Part shown: one piece after another, positions 45,741-54,963 of the stretch
Layout: each line of letters opens with the position of its first letter
Position numbering within the stretch: position 1 is the first letter of the stretch
Assembly (NCBI RefSeq): GCF_013466425.1
Contig: NZ_CP059165.1
Location: 930,001 to 994,000 of the forward strand
Source: Mycobacterium vicinigordonae
GTDB lineage: Bacteria > Actinomycetota > Actinomycetes > Mycobacteriales > Mycobacteriaceae
Length of the DNA: 64,000 nucleotides
Direction of reading: 5' to 3'
Notes under the pieces: generated by a model
The model's input: the letters and a program-made list of their open reading frames with translations, nothing else
Databases searched by the model: none
Told to the model about the DNA's origin: nothing
Translations under genes and position numbers: made by a program

Positions 45741-46702
45741 CACGGAGTCCTTTCGTTGACGGGAGGCGCCTGCTCTCCGCGCAGGCCCACTTCGGCGTGG
45801 CCGGTGCCCAGCACCGACCACTGGCGGTCGTTGATCTCGACGTAGACGTCGGCCTGCTCGGTGTTGGTGCACACGCAGGTGCCGCCGTCGGGGTCGGTGT
45901 ATTGCAGGCTCACGCATCGCTGCGGCGGCTGGTCGACGCGGATCAGTACCTCACGGCCATCGATGCGCCCCTGCAGCTGCCAATGCCGCAGGCCCAGGGT
46001 GGTCCGCATCCGTAGCGCCGGTCCTTGACCCAAAGGCCCTGCGGGCCAATCCGTTCCGTCGATACGGAAGCGGATGAACGCCAGCGGCGGCAGCCGGCGC
46101 AGCCCGGGTTTGGGTGACTGCGCGGTGACCGCTTCGAGCACGTTGCCGTTGCCGAAGTCGGCGTGCACCCAGCCCCAGCGTTTGGCGTTGCCGTGGCCGT
46201 AGATGTGTGCGACGTTGCCGCGCCAGCCGTCGATGCATCTGGTGCTGTCGTCGATGGTGAGGGTGCCTGCGAAGTCCGCCGTCGGAGCCAGTACCACCTG
46301 GGCGCCGGGCAGCAGCTCGCGTTCCCACGCGACGCGCGGAAACGTCCACAGCGGCGCAGCACTGTCCTTCCAGGACAGGTCCCAGGCCAGTGATCCCGCA
46401 GCGCCGGTCAATCCCTGCGGACCCACCGCGGCGCCCGCAGCTTCGAACCAGGTGGGGCCGGTCGCTGGCGCGACGGGCTCGGGGCCGAACCGTTCGGTAC
46501 GCGGTGGGCCCTCGGCGGGAAACCAGGTGACCCAGCCGTGGGCGTAGGGAGCCCCGTCAGTGGGCGCCACCGTCTCGCAGTGCACCCATAACCCGGCACG
46601 CGTCACGGGATCGGACAGCGTGCAATACCAGACCTCGAGGCGTCCTTTGGCGCCGCGCCAGCGGGGGTGTGCCGCTAGAACGTGGTCGACTGGCTCATCC
46701 AC
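45740..46702 (-). CDS. Conserved protein, possible lipocalin-like (CrtC-type) fold (Rv0493c)
   Basis: The 320-residue protein is rich in tryptophan and glycine, with a pattern of beta strands and the segment [19 protein letters not shown] that recalls carotenoid 1,2-hydratase/AttH lipocalin-like proteins. I am not certain of that relation. GTG 46702 is chosen because AGGAGG lies 7 bases upstream; a GTG at 46735 would add 11 residues without a ribosome binding site. First gene of the minus-strand operon with the GMC oxidoreductase and mtnA, divergent from the FadR-like regulator. Confidence 0.72.
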   Translation of the reverse strand: MDEPVDHVLAAHPRWRGAKGRLEVWYCTLSDPVTRAGLWVHCETVAPTDGAPYAHGWVTWFPAEGPPRTERFGPEPVAPATGPTWFEAAGAAVGPQGLTGAAGSLAWDLSWKDSAAPLWTFPRVAWERELLPGAQVVLAPTADFAGTLTIDDSTRCIDGWRGNVAHIYGHGNAKRWGWVHADFGNGNVLEAVTAQSPKPGLRRLPPLAFIRFRIDGTDWPAGPLGQGPALRMRTTLGLRHWQLQGRIDGREVLIRVDQPPQRCVSLQYTDPDGGTCVCTNTEQADVYVEINDRQWSVLGTGHAEVGLRGEQAPPVNERTP

Positions 46703-46774
46703 TTGTATGCCTCCTCGGCCGGACGGGACCGACACGCCGGTTCGGGTTCGCCGGGTAGCGCCCGATCCAACTAT

Positions 46775-46789
46775 ATTGGTTGAGCCAAT
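46775..46789. promoter_or_regulatory. FadR-type operator overlapping the regulator's start
   Basis: ATTGG-TTGAG-CCAAT is a perfect 5-bp inverted repeat. It overlaps a TATATT -10 element (46772-46777) and the ATG of the GntR gene at 46788, an arrangement suited to autorepression. TGAGCCAGTC follows directly and occurs inverted at 46688-46697 by the start of the divergent operon. Confidence 0.55.
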
Positions 46790-47555
46790 GAGCCAGTCAA
46801 CCCCGATACCTCCGCCCGACCGACAGCGCGTCGACGAACAGATCGCCGCGTCGATCGCCGACGCTATCCTCGACGGCGTCTTCCCACCCGGTTCGACCCT
46901 GCCACCCGAACGTGAACTCGCTGATCAGCTGGGCGTCAACCGCACCTCGCTGCGGCAGGGACTGGCCCGCCTGCAGCAGATGGGCCTGATCGACGTGCGG
47001 CACGGCAGCGGCAGCGTGGTGCGCGACCCCGAAGGCCTCACCCACCCCGCAGTGGTGGAGGCGCTGGTGCGCAAACTTGGCCCGGAATTCCTGGTCGAGT
47101 TGCTGGAGATCCGCGGCGCACTGGGACCGCTGATCGGAAGGCTGGCAGCGCAACGCAGCACTCCGGCCGACGCGGATGCGCTGTGCGCCGCGCTGACCGC
47201 GGTCGAGGACTCGGCCACCGCCGTGGCCCGGCAGAGCGCCGACCTCGCCTACTTCCACGTGTTGATCCACAGCACCCGCAATCGCGCGCTGGGGTTGTTG
47301 TATCGGTGGGTCGAACAAGCCTTCGGCGGCCGTGAACACGAACTCACCGGAGCTTACGAAGACCCTGAGCCAGTGGTGGCCGACCTACGGGCGATCACCG
47401 ACGCGGTCTGTGCGCGCGACGAGGCGGCCGCCGCGGCTACCGTCGAGGCGTATCTGAACGCCAGCGCGCTGCGGATGGTGCTGGCCTATACCGGCACCCG
47501 CGCCCCGAGCGCGCCGGCTACTGGGCCGCCCGCGTCGCCGGATGCACCGCGATAA
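46788..47555 (+). CDS. GntR/FadR-family regulator (Rv0494)
   Basis: The 255-residue protein has an N-terminal winged helix (about 15-80, [20 protein letters not shown]) and an FCD-type helical ligand domain. Rv0494 is described in M. tuberculosis as a starvation-inducible, autoregulatory FadR-like protein that responds to fatty acyl-CoA. The ATG at 46788 lies within the operator. It probably controls the divergent Rv0493c-GMC-mtnA operon. Its end overlaps the convergent next gene by 38 bases. Confidence 0.86.
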   Translation: MSQSTPIPPPDRQRVDEQIAASIADAILDGVFPPGSTLPPERELADQLGVNRTSLRQGLARLQQMGLIDVRHGSGSVVRDPEGLTHPAVVEALVRKLGPEFLVELLEIRGALGPLIGRLAAQRSTPADADALCAALTAVEDSATAVARQSADLAYFHVLIHSTRNRALGLLYRWVEQAFGGREHELTGAYEDPEPVVADLRAITDAVCARDEAAAAATVEAYLNASALRMVLAYTGTRAPSAPATGPPASPDAPR

Positions 47556-48297
47556 GCCCTAATTGACTGCGCCGCTTGCACATTGCGGCCAGCTCGGCGT
47601 ACGCCTTCTCGCCGAGCAGCTCGGTGAGCTCGTCGGCGAGGCTCTGCCATACCGGGGTGGCGCCGACATGCGCGGCTGGATCACCGGTGCAATACCAGTG
47701 CAGGTCGGCGCCGCCGGATCCCCAGCCGCGCCGGTCGTATTCGGTGACGAACGTCTTGAGGATCTCCGTGCCGTCCGGCCGCGTCACCCACTCCTGGCTG
47801 CGCCGGATCGGCAGCTGCCAGCACACGTCGGGCTTCATAGTTAGCGGCGGCACCCCCAGCTTGAGGGCCTTGCTGTGTAACGCGCAGCCCACGCCGCCGG
47901 CGAACCCGGGCCGGTTCAAGAAGATGCAGGCGTTCTTGTGTTTACGGGTGCGGTACTGCGGCTCACCCTCGTATTCGTCCATCTCCAGGTAGCCCTTGCG
48001 GCCCAAGCCCTTATCGCGGAACTGCCAGTCGTCGGCGGTCAGCTTCTTGACCGCGTCGTCCAGCCGGGCGCGGTCGTCGTCGTCGGACAGAAACGCGCCG
48101 TGCGAGCAACATCCGTCGTCCGGCCGGCCGGCCACGGTGCCCTGGCAGGCCGGCGTGCCGAACACGCACGTCCATCGCGACAGCAGCCAAGTGAGATCGG
48201 CAGCGATCAGGTGCTCGGAATTGTCGGGGTCGTAGAACTCCACCCATTCACGGGCGAAATCGGGTTCGACCTCTGTTCCGGGCAGCGAGTTGGCCAC
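47518..48297 (-). CDS. Conserved cysteine-rich protein (Rv0495c, DUF3109-like)
   Basis: The 259-residue soluble protein has eight to nine cysteines, including [28 protein letters not shown] and GVGCALHSK, a spacing that suggests an iron-sulfur or zinc site of the YkgJ/DUF3109 type. The acidic patch [11 protein letters not shown] lies between. It starts at GTG 48297 and is single-standing, divergent from ppx. Function unknown. Confidence 0.78.
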   Translation of the reverse strand: MANSLPGTEVEPDFAREWVEFYDPDNSEHLIAADLTWLLSRWTCVFGTPACQGTVAGRPDDGCCSHGAFLSDDDDRARLDDAVKKLTADDWQFRDKGLGRKGYLEMDEYEGEPQYRTRKHKNACIFLNRPGFAGGVGCALHSKALKLGVPPLTMKPDVCWQLPIRRSQEWVTRPDGTEILKTFVTEYDRRGWGSGGADLHWYCTGDPAAHVGATPVWQSLADELTELLGEKAYAELAAMCKRRSQLGLIAVHPATRAAQ

Positions 48298-48414
48298 GGG
48301 TGCAACGTTAGTCCACGATTCGGCCCGCTACCGGCTGAGACGCTTGGGTAGGCGTCGACGTCGGCGCCCGCAAGCCAAGCGCGGGTCGCGAGACGGGCCC
48401 ACCGCCAACCCGGC

Positions 48415-48420
48415 TAGTTT
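48415..48420 (+). promoter_or_regulatory. -10 element of ppx
   Basis: TAGTTT, 6 nt, then GTG at 48427: a leaderless arrangement. Confidence 0.5.
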
Positions 48421-48426
48421 GATTCC

Positions 48427-49455
48427 GTGCGATTGGGCGTGCTGGACGTGGGTAGCAACACCGTCCATCTGTTGGTGGTCGATGCGCACCGTGGTGGGCA
48501 TCCGACGCCGATGAGCTCGACCAAGGCCACCCTGCGCCTGGCCGAGGCCACCGACAGCTCGGGCAAGATCACCAAGCGCGGTGCCGACAAGCTGGTTTCC
48601 ACCATCGACGAGTTCGCCAAGATCGCGGTCAGCTCCGGCTGTTCGGAATTGATGGCCTTCGCCACCTCCGCCGTCCGCGACGCAGAGAACTCCGACGACG
48701 TACTGGCCAGGGTGCGCAAAGAGGCCGATGTCGAGCTGCAGGTGCTGCGCGGGGTGGACGAGTCGCGGCTGACCTTCCTGGCGGTGCGGCGCTGGTTCGG
48801 CTGGAGCGCGGGACGGATCATCAACCTCGACATAGGTGGCGGCTCGCTGGAGATGTCCAGCGGCGTGGACGAGGAGCCCGACGTCGCGTTGTCGCTGCCA
48901 CTGGGTGCCGGCCGCCTGACCCGCGAATGGTTGCCGGACGATCCGCCCGGCCGGCGGCGGGTGGCAATGCTGCGCGACTGGCTCGACGCTGAGGTTGCCG
49001 AAGCCAGCGCGACCGTCCTTGATGCCGGCGCACCCGACCTCGCGGTCGCGACCTCCAAAACGTTCCGTTCGTTGGCGCGCCTGACCGGCGCGGCGCCCTC
49101 GGCCGCCGGGCCACGGGTGAAGCGCACGCTCACGGCGAACGGCCTCAGACAACTCATATCTTTCATCTCTAGGATGACGACCGCTGACCGGGCAGAACTG
49201 GAAGGAGTCAGCGCCGAGCGGGCGCCACAGATCGTGGCAGGCGCTCTGGTGGCGGAGGCGAGCATGAGGGCGCTGTCGATAGAAACGGTGGACATCTGCC
49301 CGTGGGCGCTACGGGAGGGGCTCATCTTGCGCAAACTCGACAGCGAGGCCGATGGAACGGCCTTCATGGAAACCTCGACCGTGCAGACGTCGGTGCGGGA
49401 TGCTGGAGGTCAGTCGGTTGATCGGCACGCGCGGTCGAGAGGCAGCAAAACATGA
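48427..49455 (+). CDS. ppx: Exopolyphosphatase (Ppx1 / GppA family)
   Basis: The 342-residue actin-fold phosphatase has [20 protein letters not shown] (phosphate 1) at the N-terminus and [14 protein letters not shown] (phosphate 2) at about 136-149. In M. tuberculosis Rv0496 hydrolyses short-chain polyphosphate and links to the stringent response. Starts at GTG 48427 by the -10 spacing. Stop overlaps the next gene in ATGA, so the membrane protein behind it is co-translated. A connection with senX3-regX3 phosphate sensing is functional only. Confidence 0.92.
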   Translation: MRLGVLDVGSNTVHLLVVDAHRGGHPTPMSSTKATLRLAEATDSSGKITKRGADKLVSTIDEFAKIAVSSGCSELMAFATSAVRDAENSDDVLARVRKEADVELQVLRGVDESRLTFLAVRRWFGWSAGRIINLDIGGGSLEMSSGVDEEPDVALSLPLGAGRLTREWLPDDPPGRRRVAMLRDWLDAEVAEASATVLDAGAPDLAVATSKTFRSLARLTGAAPSAAGPRVKRTLTANGLRQLISFISRMTTADRAELEGVSAERAPQIVAGALVAEASMRALSIETVDICPWALREGLILRKLDSEADGTAFMETSTVQTSVRDAGGQSVDRHARSRGSKT

Positions 49456-50462
49456 CTGACACCGAGGACACCAAACAGATTTCGGTGGCCGAACTGCTGG
49501 CCCGGAACGGGAACATCGGCGCGCCGGCGAGTACCCGTCGGCGTCGGCGCCGCAGGGGTGACGACTCCGTCAGCGTCGCCGAACTGACCGGCGAGATCCC
49601 CGTCGTTCGTGACGATCGTCACGGCCAGGAGCCGCCGGCACCGAAAGCCGCGGGCCCCAGCGTCGCGGACCCGGTTTGGCCGTCCGCCGAAGTCCGTGTC
49701 GCCGAACCGACGCCCACGGCCGAGCCACCTGCCAAAGCCCCCGCCAAGGCCCCCGAGCCCGCCCGGTTCGAGTCCGAAGGCAAGGCCACCTACTGGGCGG
49801 AGCCCGAGCCCCGCTGGCCCAAGTCAGAGTCGGCCGCGCGGCGCACACCGGGCCCGCAGCGCAGCGAGTACCCGCGGCCGTTGCGGCAAGCCAGCGCCGC
49901 CGACGACGTTTCGCAGTCCGGTGCCGAGCACATGAGCCCGGATCCGGTGGGCCACTACACCGACTCGTCGGTAGACGTGATGGACAGCGAGGTCCGCGAA
50001 CCCGAATCAGTCGTCGAAGACTCCGCCTACGTGCGCTCCTACCTGCACGGGCCCGACGACTCGACCGCGGACGGGACCCTGTTCGGGGGACAGTCCATCG
50101 CCGACGAGGTGGCCCGCCGCGGTCGGGAACCCGTCTCGGCGGAATCCTCCGACGACGACGAGCATGAGGACGAGGACGACGAGGACCGGCCCAGCAAGTT
50201 GACGGCCGTGGGTCGCGGCCTGCTGGTCGCGCTGCAGTCGATCCTGGCCGTGGTGTTCGGTGCCGGGCTCTTCGTCGCGTTCGAGGAGCTTTGGCGGTGG
50301 GATGCCATCGTGGCCCTGGTCCTCTCGGTGCTGGTGATCCTGGGCCTGGTCGTCGCCGTCCGGGTGGTTCGCAAGACCGAGGACATCGCCAGCACGTTGA
50401 TCGCGGTCGCCGTGGGTGCGCTAATCACCCTGGGCCCGATGGCCCTGCTGCAAACGAGCTAG
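49452..50462 (+). CDS. Membrane protein with long disordered N-terminus (Rv0497)
   Basis: The 336-residue protein has about 245 residues of charged, disordered sequence followed by two or three helices at the C-terminus (about 252-330). The N-terminus carries two short conserved motifs, [11 protein letters not shown] and [11 protein letters not shown], separated by a run of seven arginines. This motif pair occurs in several actinobacterial membrane proteins and may be a protein-interaction tag. A glutamate/aspartate cluster precedes the membrane part. Function unknown. Confidence 0.8.
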   Translation: MTDTEDTKQISVAELLARNGNIGAPASTRRRRRRRGDDSVSVAELTGEIPVVRDDRHGQEPPAPKAAGPSVADPVWPSAEVRVAEPTPTAEPPAKAPAKAPEPARFESEGKATYWAEPEPRWPKSESAARRTPGPQRSEYPRPLRQASAADDVSQSGAEHMSPDPVGHYTDSSVDVMDSEVREPESVVEDSAYVRSYLHGPDDSTADGTLFGGQSIADEVARRGREPVSAESSDDDEHEDEDDEDRPSKLTAVGRGLLVALQSILAVVFGAGLFVAFEELWRWDAIVALVLSVLVILGLVVAVRVVRKTEDIASTLIAVAVGALITLGPMALLQTS

Positions 50463-50480
50463 GCGCCCGCAGAGGAGACC

Positions 50481-51323
50481 GTGCGCCCAGCAATCAAAGT
50501 CGGCTTGTCGACGGCCTCGGTATACCCGCTGCGGGCCGAGGCCGCATTCGAGTATGCGGCCAGGCTCGGCTACGACGGGGTCGAGCTGATGGTCTGGAGC
50601 GAGGCGGTCAGCCAGGACATCGACGCCGTGGCCAAGCTATCCCGGCGCTACCGGGTGCCGGTGCTGTCCGTGCACGCCCCCTGTCTGCTGATCTCGCAAC
50701 GCGTCTGGGGCGCCAACCCGATCGCCAAACTGGACCGCAGTGTGCGTGCCGCCGAACAGCTGGGCGCGCAGACGGTAGTCGTGCACCCGCCGTTCCGGTG
50801 GCAGCGCCGCTACGCCGAGGGATTCGGCGAGCAGGTGGTCGCCCTGGAAGAATCCAGCGACGTGATGGTTGCGGTGGAGAACATGTTCCCCTTCCGTGCT
50901 GACCGCTTCTTCGGCACGGACCAAACCCGGGAGCGGATGCGCCGGCGCGGCGGTGGTCCGGGGCCGGCGATCTCGGCGTTCGCGCCGTCCTACGACCCGC
51001 TGGACGGCGACCACGCGCACTACACGCTGGATCTCTCGCACACCTCGACCGCCGGAACCGATTCGCTGGAGATGGCCCGCCGGATGGGCGCCGGACTGGT
51101 GCATCTGCACCTATGCGACGGCAGCGGACTGCCCGCCGACGAGCATCTGGTGCCCGGCCGGGGCACCCAGCCCACCGCGGAGGTGTGCCAGCTGCTGGCG
51201 GCCGGCGGGTTCTCCGGTCACGTAGTGCTAGAAGTGTCCACCTCCGGTGCTCGATCGGCTACCGAGCGTGAAGCCATGCTCGTCGAGTCGCTCCAGTTCG
51301 CCCGAACCCACCTGCTGCGCTGA
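50481..51323 (+). CDS. Sugar phosphate isomerase/epimerase, TIM barrel (Rv0498)
   Basis: The 280-residue protein is of the xylose isomerase-like (AP endonuclease 2) family, with metal-ligand glutamates and histidines along the barrel: AARLGYDGVELMVWSEAV, VSVHAPC, VVVHPPFRWQ, VAVENMFPF and YTLDLSHTS. GAGGAG precedes the GTG. It is in line with the genes on both sides, the next starting one base after its stop. Substrate unknown. Confidence 0.8.
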   Translation: MRPAIKVGLSTASVYPLRAEAAFEYAARLGYDGVELMVWSEAVSQDIDAVAKLSRRYRVPVLSVHAPCLLISQRVWGANPIAKLDRSVRAAEQLGAQTVVVHPPFRWQRRYAEGFGEQVVALEESSDVMVAVENMFPFRADRFFGTDQTRERMRRRGGGPGPAISAFAPSYDPLDGDHAHYTLDLSHTSTAGTDSLEMARRMGAGLVHLHLCDGSGLPADEHLVPGRGTQPTAEVCQLLAAGGFSGHVVLEVSTSGARSATEREAMLVESLQFARTHLLR

Positions 51324-51324
51324 C

Positions 51325-52155
51325 ATGGCGTCTTTGTTTGGCGCCGCGATGGCGCTGCGGCAGATCGAGTCCGGTCCGAGTGGGCCGGTGTTCGAGGGCG
51401 AGCTCAACGAGCACTGGACAATCGGACCCAAGGTGCACGGCGGAGCCATGATCGCACTGAGCGCGAATGCGGCGCGGACGGCGTTCGCCAGCCCCGGGCA
51501 GCAGCCCGTCGCAGCATCGGTGAATTTCCTGTCGGCGCCCGATCCGGGGCCGATGCGGCTGGAGACCTCGATCCGCAAGCGCGGCCGCCGTATTACGGTC
51601 GCCGACGTCGAACTGATGCAGGGCGACCGCACCGCGGTGCACTGCGTGATCACCCTGGGTGAGCCCGAGCATCACCTTCCCGGCGAAAGCCAGCCACTGT
51701 TGTCGGCCAATCCGGTGCTGGAGTTGATGGCACCGGAGCCCCCCGCGGACCTGGCACCGATCGGGCCGGGGCACCCGCTGGCTGGCCTAGTGCATCTGGG
51801 GGCGGGCTGCGACATCCGTCCGGTGCTCTCGTCGATGGCGGCCCGCGAGGGTCGGCCGCCGGTGATCCAGATGTGGGCCCGGCCCCGCGACGTCGCCCCT
51901 GACGCACTGTTCGCGCTGATGTGTGGGGATCTGTCGGCCCCGGTGACGTTCTCGGTGGGCCGCACCGGCTGGGCGCCCACCGTTCAGCTCACCGCGCTGC
52001 TGCGGTCGCTGCCCGCCGACGGCTGGCTGCGCATAATCGCCACCTGTGTCGAGATCGGGCATGACTGGTTCGACGAGGACCATATTGTCGTCGACCAATT
52101 GGGCCGCCTGGTGGTGCAGGCTCGGCAGTTGGCGATGGTGCCGCCTGCGCGGTAG
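51325..52155 (+). CDS. Thioesterase-like double hot-dog protein (Rv0499)
   Basis: The 276-residue protein is of the acyl-CoA thioesterase (TesB-like) family: ELNEHWTIGPKVHGGAMIAL in the first hot-dog domain and VQMWARP-type strands in the second. ATG 51325 follows the preceding stop immediately; the frame stays open farther upstream over Rv0498. It probably hydrolyses an acyl-CoA, substrate unknown. Confidence 0.78.
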   Translation: MASLFGAAMALRQIESGPSGPVFEGELNEHWTIGPKVHGGAMIALSANAARTAFASPGQQPVAASVNFLSAPDPGPMRLETSIRKRGRRITVADVELMQGDRTAVHCVITLGEPEHHLPGESQPLLSANPVLELMAPEPPADLAPIGPGHPLAGLVHLGAGCDIRPVLSSMAAREGRPPVIQMWARPRDVAPDALFALMCGDLSAPVTFSVGRTGWAPTVQLTALLRSLPADGWLRIIATCVEIGHDWFDEDHIVVDQLGRLVVQARQLAMVPPAR

Positions 52156-52185
52156 GGGAGCCGCGCTGTCTGGAATGCTTTCGGC

Positions 52186-53064
52186 ATGGCACGAATCGCG
52201 ATCATCGGCGGTGGGAGCATCGGCGAGGCACTGCTGTCCGGCCTGTTGCGGGCTGGCCGGCAGGTCAAGGACCTGGTGGTGGCCGAGCGGATGCCGGATC
52301 GGGCCAAGTATCTGTCCTCCGCGTACGGGGTGCTGGTGGTGACGTCGATCCGCGATGCGGCGGAGAATGCGTCGTTCGTCGTCGTCGCCGTGAAGCCGCT
52401 CGATGTCGAGGCGGTGGTGGAAGAACTCGCCAATGCGGTCGCCGACGCCGACAGCGACAGCGTCGAGCAGGTGTTCGTGACCGTGGCCGCCGGCATCACC
52501 CTCACCTTGTTCGAGTCCAAGTTGCCGGCCGGGACACCGGTGGTGCGGGCCATGCCGAATGCCGCGGCGCTGGTCGGCGCGGGTGTCACCGCGCTGGCTA
52601 AGGGCCGGTTCGTCACGCCGGAGCAGTTGACGGAGGTGTCCGCACTGTTCGACGCGGTCGGTGGGGTGCTCACTGTCCCCGAAGAGCAGCTGGACGCCGT
52701 CACGGCGGTGTCGGGGTCCGGGCCGGCGTACTTCTTCCTGCTGGTCGAAGCGCTGGTCGATGCGGGCGTGGGGGTGGGGCTGAGCCGTCAGGTGGCCACC
52801 GATCTTGCTGCGCAGACGATGGCCGGGTCGGCGGCGATGCTGTTGGAGCGGATGGACGGGGAGCGCAAGCCGGTCGACGGCGAGCCGATCGGGCTGCGGG
52901 TCGACGCCTCGGCGGCGCAGCTGCGGGCCTCGGTCACCTCGCCCGGAGGAACCACCGCCGCCGCGTTGCGTGCGCTGGAACAGGGTGGATTCCGGGCGAC
53001 TGTCGACGCCGCCGTTCAGGCCGCAAAAAACCGTTCTGAGCAGCTGAGAATTACATCAGAATAA
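52186..53064 (+). CDS. proC: Pyrroline-5-carboxylate reductase
   Basis: The 292-residue enzyme catalyses the last step of proline synthesis. NAD(P)-binding IAIIGGGSIGEALLSGLL at the N-terminus, VVVAVKPLDVEAV, and the C-terminal signature AVSGSGPAYFFLLVEALVD and TSPGGTTAAALRALEQGG are all present. It starts at ATG 52186, 30 bases after the thioesterase gene. Confidence 0.95.
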   Translation: MARIAIIGGGSIGEALLSGLLRAGRQVKDLVVAERMPDRAKYLSSAYGVLVVTSIRDAAENASFVVVAVKPLDVEAVVEELANAVADADSDSVEQVFVTVAAGITLTLFESKLPAGTPVVRAMPNAAALVGAGVTALAKGRFVTPEQLTEVSALFDAVGGVLTVPEEQLDAVTAVSGSGPAYFFLLVEALVDAGVGVGLSRQVATDLAAQTMAGSAAMLLERMDGERKPVDGEPIGLRVDASAAQLRASVTSPGGTTAAALRALEQGGFRATVDAAVQAAKNRSEQLRITSE

Positions 53065-53150
53065 TTCGAGAATTTTGAACCGATTGTCTCTCACCAGTAC
53101 CAGTAACCCCACTAGTCCCGCTATTCTCCTCTTTGTATGCACGTGTGGGT

Positions 53151-53174
53151 GCCAGCGGAGGGGAAGCCGCTGGC
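53151..53174 (+). other. Stem-loop in the leader of the HTH protein gene
   Basis: GCCAGCGG and CCGCTGGC form a perfect 8-bp stem with an 8-base loop about 30 bases before the start codon. A TATTCT -10 candidate at 53132-53137 places it in the 5' leader, where it could affect translation. The 140-base gap after proC holds nothing else recognisable. Confidence 0.4.
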
Positions 53175-53204
53175 ATTGCGCGGGCCTGACACGATTGGGT
53201 TGCG

Positions 53205-53462
53205 ATGACGTCAACGAACGGGCCGTCGGCACGGGACTCCGCAGGTAAGGGCGCACGGGACGGCGGCTCCGAAGCCGGACAGTCCCGGACGCAATTTCTC
53301 ACCGTCGCCGAGGTTGCGGCACTGATGCGGGTGTCCAAGATGACGGTGTATCGGCTGGTCCACAACGGCGAGCTGCCGGCGGTTCGAGTCGGGCGGTCCT
53401 TCCGGGTACACGCCAAGGCTGTGCACGACATGCTGGAGACCTCCTACTTCGACGCCGGCTAG
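53205..53462 (+). CDS. Small excisionase/BldC-type helix-turn-helix protein (Rv0500A)
   Basis: The 85-residue protein has a disordered N-terminus of about 28 residues followed by a MerR-like winged helix LTVAEVAALMRVSKMTVYRL and the wing GRSFRVHAKAVHDML. It is nearly identical in the C-terminal part to the M. tuberculosis protein as I recall it. Such proteins bind DNA in head-to-tail arrays (BldC). No phage genes are near, so it is a chromosomal regulator rather than an excisionase. Confidence 0.85.
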   Translation: MTSTNGPSARDSAGKGARDGGSEAGQSRTQFLTVAEVAALMRVSKMTVYRLVHNGELPAVRVGRSFRVHAKAVHDMLETSYFDAG

Positions 53463-53501
53463 GCGTAATTCCGGCTGAGTCTTTCCGCCCCGGCACTTTG
53501 C

Positions 53502-53561
53502 GCGAGCAGACGCGAAAGCACGCGACACGCCTGGGCTGGGCGTGCTTTTGCGTCTGCTCGC
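53502..53561. repeat. Long palindromic element between the HTH gene and the bS22 gene
   Basis: The left arm 53502-53523 and right arm 53540-53561 pair at 21 of 22 positions around a 16-base loop, starting GCGAGCAGACGC and ending GCGTCTGCTCGC. It can fold as a strong hairpin and may be a terminator or a dispersed mycobacterial repeat. Confidence 0.65.
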
Positions 53562-53656
53562 CGGTGATTTGGTGTTGCCTGCCCACGGTTGGGTAAGGTG
53601 ACGGGGTCATTTTGAGTTCAAGCCAACAAGCTGGTCCGGGTCAGATAGCGGAGTTC

Positions 53657-53758
53657 ATGGGTTCAGTAATCAAGAAGCGGCGCAAGCGTATGTCGAAGAA
53701 GAAGCACCGCAAGCTGCTACGTCGCACCCGGGTGCAGCGCAGAAAACTCGGTAAGTAG
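53657..53758 (+). CDS. Small ribosomal subunit protein bS22 (33 residues, Rv0500B-type)
   Basis: The 33-residue, extremely basic protein begins [19 protein letters not shown] and ends QRRKLGK. It matches the actinobacterial bS22 protein, found near the decoding centre of mycobacterial 30S subunits and related to the AURKAIP1/COX24 domain. Sixteen or more Lys/Arg residues leave little doubt. The reading frame is too short for most gene finders. Confidence 0.88.
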
Positions 53759-53813
53759 GCCCTGGCCGCCGACGGTGTCACCGGTCTTTAACGCCGTTGC
53801 CTCGTCCCGTCGC

Positions 53814-53819
53814 TAGGCT
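53814..53819 (+). promoter_or_regulatory. -10 element of the galE2-like gene
   Basis: TAGGCT, 6 nt, then GTG at 53826, a leaderless arrangement. Confidence 0.5.
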
Positions 53820-53825
53820 GTCTGG

Positions 53826-54947
53826 GTGGATACGTCGGACGACAAAGATGGTGGAGACGCCAGCGGCGACACCGTGCACTATCCCAAGGTCGTGCTGGTC
53901 ACCGGTGCATGCCGATTTCTCGGCGGTTACCTGACCGCGCGGCTGGTGCAGAACCCCCTGGTGAACCGCGTGATAGCGGTGGACGCGATAGCGCCGAGCA
54001 AGGACATGCTGCGCCGGATGGGGCGCGCCGAGTTCGTTCGCGCCGACATCCGTAACCCGTTTATCGCCAAGGTGATCCGAAACGGCGACGTCGACACGGT
54101 GGTGCATGCCGCCGCCGCCTCGTATGCACCGCGCTCTGGTGGCAGCGCAGCGTTGAAGGAGCTCAACGTGATGGGCGCGATGCAATTGTTCGCCGCCTGT
54201 CAGAAGGCGCCCTCGGTCCGCCGGGTGGTGCTGAAGTCGACCTCGGAGGTCTACGGGTCGAGCCAGCGCGATCCGGTGATGTTCACCGAGGACAGCAGTA
54301 GCCGTCGGCCGTTCCGCGAGGGTTTCGCCAAGGACAGCCTCGACATCGAGGGGTATGTGCGCGGCCTGGGCCGACGCCGGCCAGACATCGCGGTGACCAT
54401 TCTGCGGTTAGCCAACATGATCGGTCCGGCGATGGACACCACGTTGTCTCGTTATCTGGCAGGGCCTTTGGTGCCCACAATGTTCGGCCGCGACGCGCGG
54501 CTGCAGTTGCTGCACGAGCAGGATGCGCTGGGTGCCCTGGAGCGCGCGGCCATGGCGGGCCGGGCTGGCACGTTCAACATCGGCGCGGACGGAATCATCA
54601 TGTTGTCCCAAGCGATTCGCCGCGCTGGCCGAATCCCGTTGCCAGTGCCCAGCTTTGGCGTGTGGATCCTCGATTCGCTACGGCGTGCCAATCGCTACAC
54701 CGAGATCAATCGCGAGCAATTCGCCTACCTCAGTTACGGCCGTGTGATGGACACCACCAGGATGCGCACCGAACTCGGCTACCAGCCCAAGTGGTCGACC
54801 GCCGAGGCCTTCGACGACTACCTCCGCGGCCGCAGCTTGGCTCCCATAATCGACCCGGATCGGGTACGCTCCTGGGAGGGTCGTGCCGTAGCTGTGGCGC
54901 AGCGCTGGGGGGGCCGAAATCCCATCCCCTGGGTCGGGGTTAGATAG
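53826..54947 (+). CDS. galE2: NAD-dependent epimerase/dehydratase-like protein (GalE2, Rv0501)
   Basis: The 373-residue extended-SDR fold protein has the nucleotide motif VVLVTGACRFLGGYLTA at about 20-36 and the serine segment VVLKSTSEVYGSS. The Tyr-x-x-x-Lys pair of active epimerases should follow about 25-30 residues later and before RLANMIGP; the only tyrosine there reads YVRGL, without lysine. It may be catalytically inactive or not an epimerase. The name rests on M. tuberculosis annotation. Followed by an acyltransferase gene, so an envelope lipid role is possible. Confidence 0.78.
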   Translation: MDTSDDKDGGDASGDTVHYPKVVLVTGACRFLGGYLTARLVQNPLVNRVIAVDAIAPSKDMLRRMGRAEFVRADIRNPFIAKVIRNGDVDTVVHAAAASYAPRSGGSAALKELNVMGAMQLFAACQKAPSVRRVVLKSTSEVYGSSQRDPVMFTEDSSSRRPFREGFAKDSLDIEGYVRGLGRRRPDIAVTILRLANMIGPAMDTTLSRYLAGPLVPTMFGRDARLQLLHEQDALGALERAAMAGRAGTFNIGADGIIMLSQAIRRAGRIPLPVPSFGVWILDSLRRANRYTEINREQFAYLSYGRVMDTTRMRTELGYQPKWSTAEAFDDYLRGRSLAPIIDPDRVRSWEGRAVAVAQRWGGRNPIPWVGVR

Positions 54948-54963
54948 GTTTGGATAGAAGAAC

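Noticed and set aside
53205..53462. Excisionase-type gene as sign of an integrated element
   Set aside because: No integrase, attachment repeats or phage genes are nearby, and the gene is syntenic with M. tuberculosis Rv0500A.
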